NCBI GenBank assembly: GCA_013374385.1
Contig: QBUR01000191.1
Span: 1-17,992 of the forward strand
Origin: Candidatus Methanocomedens sp.
GTDB lineage: Archaea; Halobacteriota; Methanosarcinia; Methanosarcinales; Methanocomedenaceae
Reading direction: 5' to 3'
Length of the DNA stretch: 17,992 bases
Position 1 is the stretch's first letter, and every line of letters begins with the position of its first letter. Positions 15,446-17,992 of this stretch are shown piece by piece. A model generated the notes under the pieces. The model was not told where the DNA came from, did no database searches, and worked only from the letters and a program-made list of their open reading frames with translations. Both the position numbers and the translations under genes were made by a program.

Positions 15446-15667
15446 GAAGTGAACAACCTCCCCCCTGTAACAGCATATCCGCAACGGGATAGTAAGTGGT
15501 TCTCTACAACATATGTAACTCTATAATCTTTAAACTGCACGGGTGTCAGTGAAGCCTGACTTTTCAAACCCTCCAGTGTCGACTGCGTGAGGCAGGAAGA
15601 GAGGAAATACGACTTCTTAACGCCGTTTATTAAAACCCATGACACCGTTTCCTGATACAAACTGATA

Positions 15668-16016
15668 TCAGAAACCTGTTTCAAAACCCACCATGATAGT
15701 TTCACCACTGTCGAAAACATGGTTGATATAACTCACAGGTACTGCCACGCCTTCCCGGTATCTGCTCTAGTACTGATATGCTGCTGAACCCTGTGCCCCA
15801 GCCTGCAAGAGATACCTGAATTCTGTCAGAACCTGCCAGAGCAGAAGGATTTGTGAACAAAGAAAGGGCAGACAAGCTGTTGGGCACAGCTGCACCGCAC
15901 AACCCGGCACTTGCAGGATTCAAGCTCTCTACTCTGCCGCCAACACCAAAAGCATCCCAGTACCCGTATCCGAATGCAGTCACTGCGGTAATTGAGAGAA
16001 CTATAAGAACTTTCAT
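15668..16016 (-). pseudogene. decayed third copy of the porin-like gene (internal deletion plus frameshift)
   Basis: This keeps a good ribosome site (GGAGGG), an ATG at 16016, a signal peptide and the first 75-80 residues of the family (FGYGYWDAF, SALSLFTNPSALA). The reading frame then passes abruptly, near 15765, into the family's final strands, which are present but in another frame: RYREGVAVPVSYINHVFDSG ending in GFETGF and a TGA at 15668. Compared with the intact 355-aa copy at 16693-17760, residues about 78-322 are missing. The frame shift means the open frame ends in about 34 unrelated residues after the junction. It follows the second copy by 30 nt. A non-functional remnant is the simplest reading. 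Confidence 0.8.
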
Positions 16017-16046
16017 CTCGAACCCTCCGATCTTCTTCAACTACTG

Positions 16047-16652
16047 CTAAAAAATGTGCTCAACTCCCAGAATGATCAGATCTCCTGCGTCGTAAAGATG
16101 ATTTATGTATGGAAGAGGCACAGCAGTACCATCTCTGTACCGACTGTGAAAAAAGTATGCCCCTGACACACGATAATTTCCAAAACTGTAGTCTCCGCCG
16201 ATGCTGAGGCCTATACCTGTTTTAAGAGCAAAATCAGGTCTGTATCCATTCAGCCCCATGTACATGTTTGCCCCTTCGACTACCCCTGGAAGACGGGTGA
16301 ATGCAGTAACATTAAGGTCATTACCATTAACGAAACCGATCTCTGTGCCCAGGTATCCACCTTTCATGAATGGAAATGATGCCGATACACCCAGGTTGTA
16401 GAATGATGAATACCTGCTGTCCCCGCTCACGAAAGAGGAATAGAGCACTGTATAGTCAAGTTTCATATTCGCCCCTGCTCGAACACAGAATTCAGAATGT
16501 TCCCAGGAAGTTACCAAAATAGAGTCAGCACCATTGACCCTGTTCGCATAAGTTGTTGCCCCTCCACTGCCGAACCTGATTCCCGGTGAAAAACCCAGGC
16601 TCACCGGTCCAACGGTGGAGGCCAGGGACACAAGGAGGTGGATGTAATATGC
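16047..16652 (-). pseudogene. decayed second copy of the porin-like gene (N-terminal half missing)
   Basis: The frame opens after a TAA at 16653-16655 and encodes the C-terminal part of the porin-like family, matching residues about 162-355 of the intact copy nearly without gaps (VGPVSLGFSPGIRFGSGG, NMYMGLNGYRP, GIGLSIGGDYSF, YINHLYDAGDL). Signal peptide and first 160 residues are absent. The only available start is a GTG at 16631, and the bases before it contain no Shine-Dalgarno sequence. The remaining coding part has no stop or frameshift, so the loss may be recent. It sits about 40 nt after the intact copy. Confidence 0.78.
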
Positions 16653-16692
16653 TTATTTGAATTAGATATTCTGTTTCCTGGAAGTATACCGG

Positions 16693-17760
16693 CTAGAATG
16701 ATCTTTCTACACCGACTATGAGTAGATCACCTGCATCGTAAACATGGTTAATATACCGTACAGGTACAGCAGTACCCTCTCTGTACCGGCTGTGAAAGTG
16801 ATATGCCGCTGAAACACGGTAGTTCTCAAAACTGTAGTCGCCACCGATGCTGAGACCGATCCCTGCCTTAAGAGCATCATCCGGTCTGTAACCGTTCACT
16901 CCCATATACATGTTGGAACCTTCAACAGCGCCAGGAAGACAGGTGAATGCGGTAACATTCAGATTATCACCATCAAGAACACCTATTTCAGCCCCTAGAT
17001 AGCCACCATTCATAATTGAAAGGGATGATGATGCCCCCAAATTAGTAAATGACAGGTATCTGTCATCACCTGTTGTGTGAGTGGAATAGAGCACTGTGCA
17101 ACCGAGTGTGATACTGGCACCTGCTCTCAAAGCAAATCCGGAGTGTTTCCAGGATATTACAGATGAAGAACTGTGACCGAAAACAGTGTTCGAATAGGTT
17201 GTAGACCCGCCGCAGCCGAACCTGACCCCCGGAGAAATTCCAATGCTTACCGGCCCTGCAACTCCCGCCAGCGAAACCACCGCTTCCGAGATATTCCCGT
17301 AAGCATCTGTGAACATGGTATTCCAGAGCTCTCTGTGGGTTGGTGTAATTTCATAGTACTCCTGAACAATGGCTTTCATCTGATACTGGGAAACAGTACT
17401 GACACCGACCCCTGCAGTGAATCCACTGCCAAGTGGTACTGCAAATGCAAATGCTCCCCTTGGGATCATTGCACCAATGTTGTAGCGATAAGGCTCCACA
17501 CATGTGTAATGATAGTTTATCTCTTCTCGCCAGCCTACATGCCAGCCTGAAGCAGATACAACTACATTGCTGGAAGCGGCCAGCGCAGACGGATTGATAA
17601 AAACAGACAGCGCAGAGGAAGGATCAGGAACAGTGGCACCACACATACCTCCACTTACAGCGCTGAGACTGGGTATTCTCGCTCCAAGATCAAAAGAATC
17701 CCAATACCCGTATCCAAATGCCATTACCGCTGAAGCAAGCATGGCTGCCAATGCTTTCAT
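16693..17760 (-). CDS. outer-membrane beta-barrel-like protein, intact member of a three-copy array
   Basis: A 355-aa exported protein. The ATG at 17760 follows GGAGG; the frame extends to 17808 but without a site. A short signal (residues 1-15) runs into FGYGYWDSF. Residues 38-62 (GGMCGATVPDPSSALSVFIN, then PSALA) resemble the loop of PorV/FadL-like proteins, where a conserved Asn-Pro lies after a small-residue stretch. From about 65 onward there are alternating strands rich in Gly, Tyr and Ser, ending with LLIVGVERSF, a terminal aromatic as in many outer-membrane barrels. Several Cys residues (40, 87, 183, 221, 274) are unusual for such a barrel. Two broken copies follow directly. Barrel assignment is moderately sure; substrate or partner unknown. 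Confidence 0.82.
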   Translation of the reverse strand: MKALAAMLASAVMAFGYGYWDSFDLGARIPSLSAVSGGMCGATVPDPSSALSVFINPSALAASSNVVVSASGWHVGWREEINYHYTCVEPYRYNIGAMIPRGAFAFAVPLGSGFTAGVGVSTVSQYQMKAIVQEYYEITPTHRELWNTMFTDAYGNISEAVVSLAGVAGPVSIGISPGVRFGCGGSTTYSNTVFGHSSSSVISWKHSGFALRAGASITLGCTVLYSTHTTGDDRYLSFTNLGASSSLSIMNGGYLGAEIGVLDGDNLNVTAFTCLPGAVEGSNMYMGVNGYRPDDALKAGIGLSIGGDYSFENYRVSAAYHFHSRYREGTAVPVRYINHVYDAGDLLIVGVERSF

Positions 17761-17764
17761 AGTG

Positions 17765-17769
17765 CCTCC
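17765..17769 (-). promoter_or_regulatory. ribosome binding site fixing the start at 17760
   Basis: GGAGG on the minus strand lies four bases before the ATG at 17760, supporting this start over 17808. Confidence 0.65.
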
Positions 17770-17771
17770 AC

Positions 17772-17790
17772 GAAAAGCTGTTTGCTTTTC
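17772..17790 (-). promoter_or_regulatory. hairpin immediately upstream of the ribosome site
   Basis: GAAAAGC and GCTTTTC form a perfect seven-pair stem around a five-base loop in the leader of the porin-like gene, ending two bases before the GGAGG site. The ten-base palindrome AGTTATAACT lies directly beyond it (17791-17800). It is placed to influence translation or message stability, but it is A/T-rich and weak, so function is not established. Confidence 0.4.
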
Positions 17791-17813
17791 AGTTATAACT
17801 GCAAACAAACCGT

Positions 17814-17819
17814 ACTATA
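17814..17819 (-). promoter_or_regulatory. possible -10 box of the porin-like gene
   Basis: TATAGT on the minus strand matches five of six -10 consensus positions and lies 54 nt before the ATG. I find no convincing -35 box at 16-18 nt spacing, so this is tentative. Confidence 0.3.
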
Positions 17820-17864
17820 CAGACATATGGAATAAGTAACTATCCCGCTGCTTTGTCGGAACCT

Positions 17865-17992
17865 TCAGAAAAGTGGCTCAATCAGATGATGGCTGACAGT
17901 ATTCTTACTGCCGACAAAAACGCTACCCTCTTGCAGATCGGGTTGAGGCAATTCCTCCTGATTCTCTGACAACAGGTGAATCTCTTTTTCAA
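17865..17992 (-). CDS. 3' end of an unidentified gene, cut by the window edge
   Basis: A minus-strand frame is open from the right edge to a TGA at 17867-17865, giving 41 residues that end SKNTVSHHLIEPLF. It includes an acidic stretch (LSENQEELPQPDLQEG). Its codons resemble those of the neighbouring genes, and it stops about 105 nt before the porin-like gene, on the same strand. A shorter plus-strand frame overlaps it but has stops at both ends. I do not recognise the family. Confidence 0.5.
   Translation of the reverse strand, partial: EKEIHLLSENQEELPQPDLQEGSVFVGSKNTVSHHLIEPLF

Larger units (their letters stand above)
15233..15667. other. gene-free region: promoter and leader of the receptor operon
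   Basis: About 430 bp separate the third porin-like copy from the receptor gene. I see no convincing gene on either strand. A minus-strand open frame within it (15442-15720) runs out of frame through the end of the decayed porin copy and looks like chance. The left half holds the operon leader with a GC-rich dyad, the middle the promoter at 15417-15445. In the 200 bp beyond the promoter I recognise nothing, including no clear terminator for the decayed copies. Confidence 0.7.

Noticed and set aside
15442..15720. A 92-codon minus-strand frame in the gene-free region
   Set aside because: It begins within the end of the decayed porin copy in a different frame and has no ribosome site or recognisable sequence.
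16632..16651. A perfect AAGGAGGTG followed eight bases later by ATG on the plus strand
   Set aside because: The frame stops after three codons (ATG CTT ATT TGA). It is chance sequence at the broken edge of a decayed gene.
17871..17980. A plus-strand open frame at the right edge including QMMADSILTADKN
   Set aside because: It has stops on both sides within the window and no ribosome site before the ATG; the minus-strand frame over the same bases remains open to the edge and matches the strand of all neighbours.

Overview
The window reads as chromosomal DNA of an uncultured diderm bacterium, most likely of the Fibrobacteres-Chlorobi-Bacteroidetes (FCB) group or a neighbouring candidate phylum. 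This rests on the gene families: a TonB-dependent receptor with a carboxypeptidase-regulatory-like N-terminal domain, a PorV/PorQ-type outer-membrane protein, surface proteins ending in FlgD/T9SS-like beta-sandwich domains, and two GWxTD-domain proteins. A more exact lineage cannot be read from the sequence. Base composition looks even at roughly half G+C. I see no tRNA, rRNA, CRISPR, transposase or integrase.

Every convincing gene is on the minus strand, so reading follows transcription from right to left. At the right edge is the 3' end of an unidentified gene, then an intact 355-aa outer-membrane-barrel-like protein (16693-17760). Two decayed copies of it follow: one lacks the N-terminal half (16047-16652) and one has lost its middle (15668-16016). 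A gene-free stretch of about 430 bp comes next, carrying a good sigma-70-type promoter (15417-15445) and a leader of about 175 nt with a GC-rich dyad.

From that promoter, eleven closely packed genes run to an intrinsic terminator at 65-98. In order they are: TonB-dependent receptor; ExbB/TolQ-type proton channel; two ExbD/TolR-type proteins; TonB; a large secreted protein with fibronectin-III-like and FlgD-like domains; a PorV/PorQ-family protein; two translationally coupled GWxTD proteins; a secreted M30/M6-like protein whose zinc-binding residues appear to be lost; and a TPR-like lipoprotein. Gaps are mostly under 60 nt (largest about 100 nt), and there are TAATG and ATGA overlaps, so co-transcription is likely.

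Inferred joint function: an inner-membrane Ton motor (ExbB, two ExbD, TonB) drives its own outer-membrane receptor, and the operon also supplies a PorV-like outer-membrane partner, two secreted proteins with sorting-type C-terminal domains, periplasmic GWxTD proteins and a lipoprotein. This looks like a self-contained envelope module for uptake, or for surface-protein display, and I know of no described system with this composition. No substrate-specific enzyme or SusD partner is present, so the substrate is unknown.
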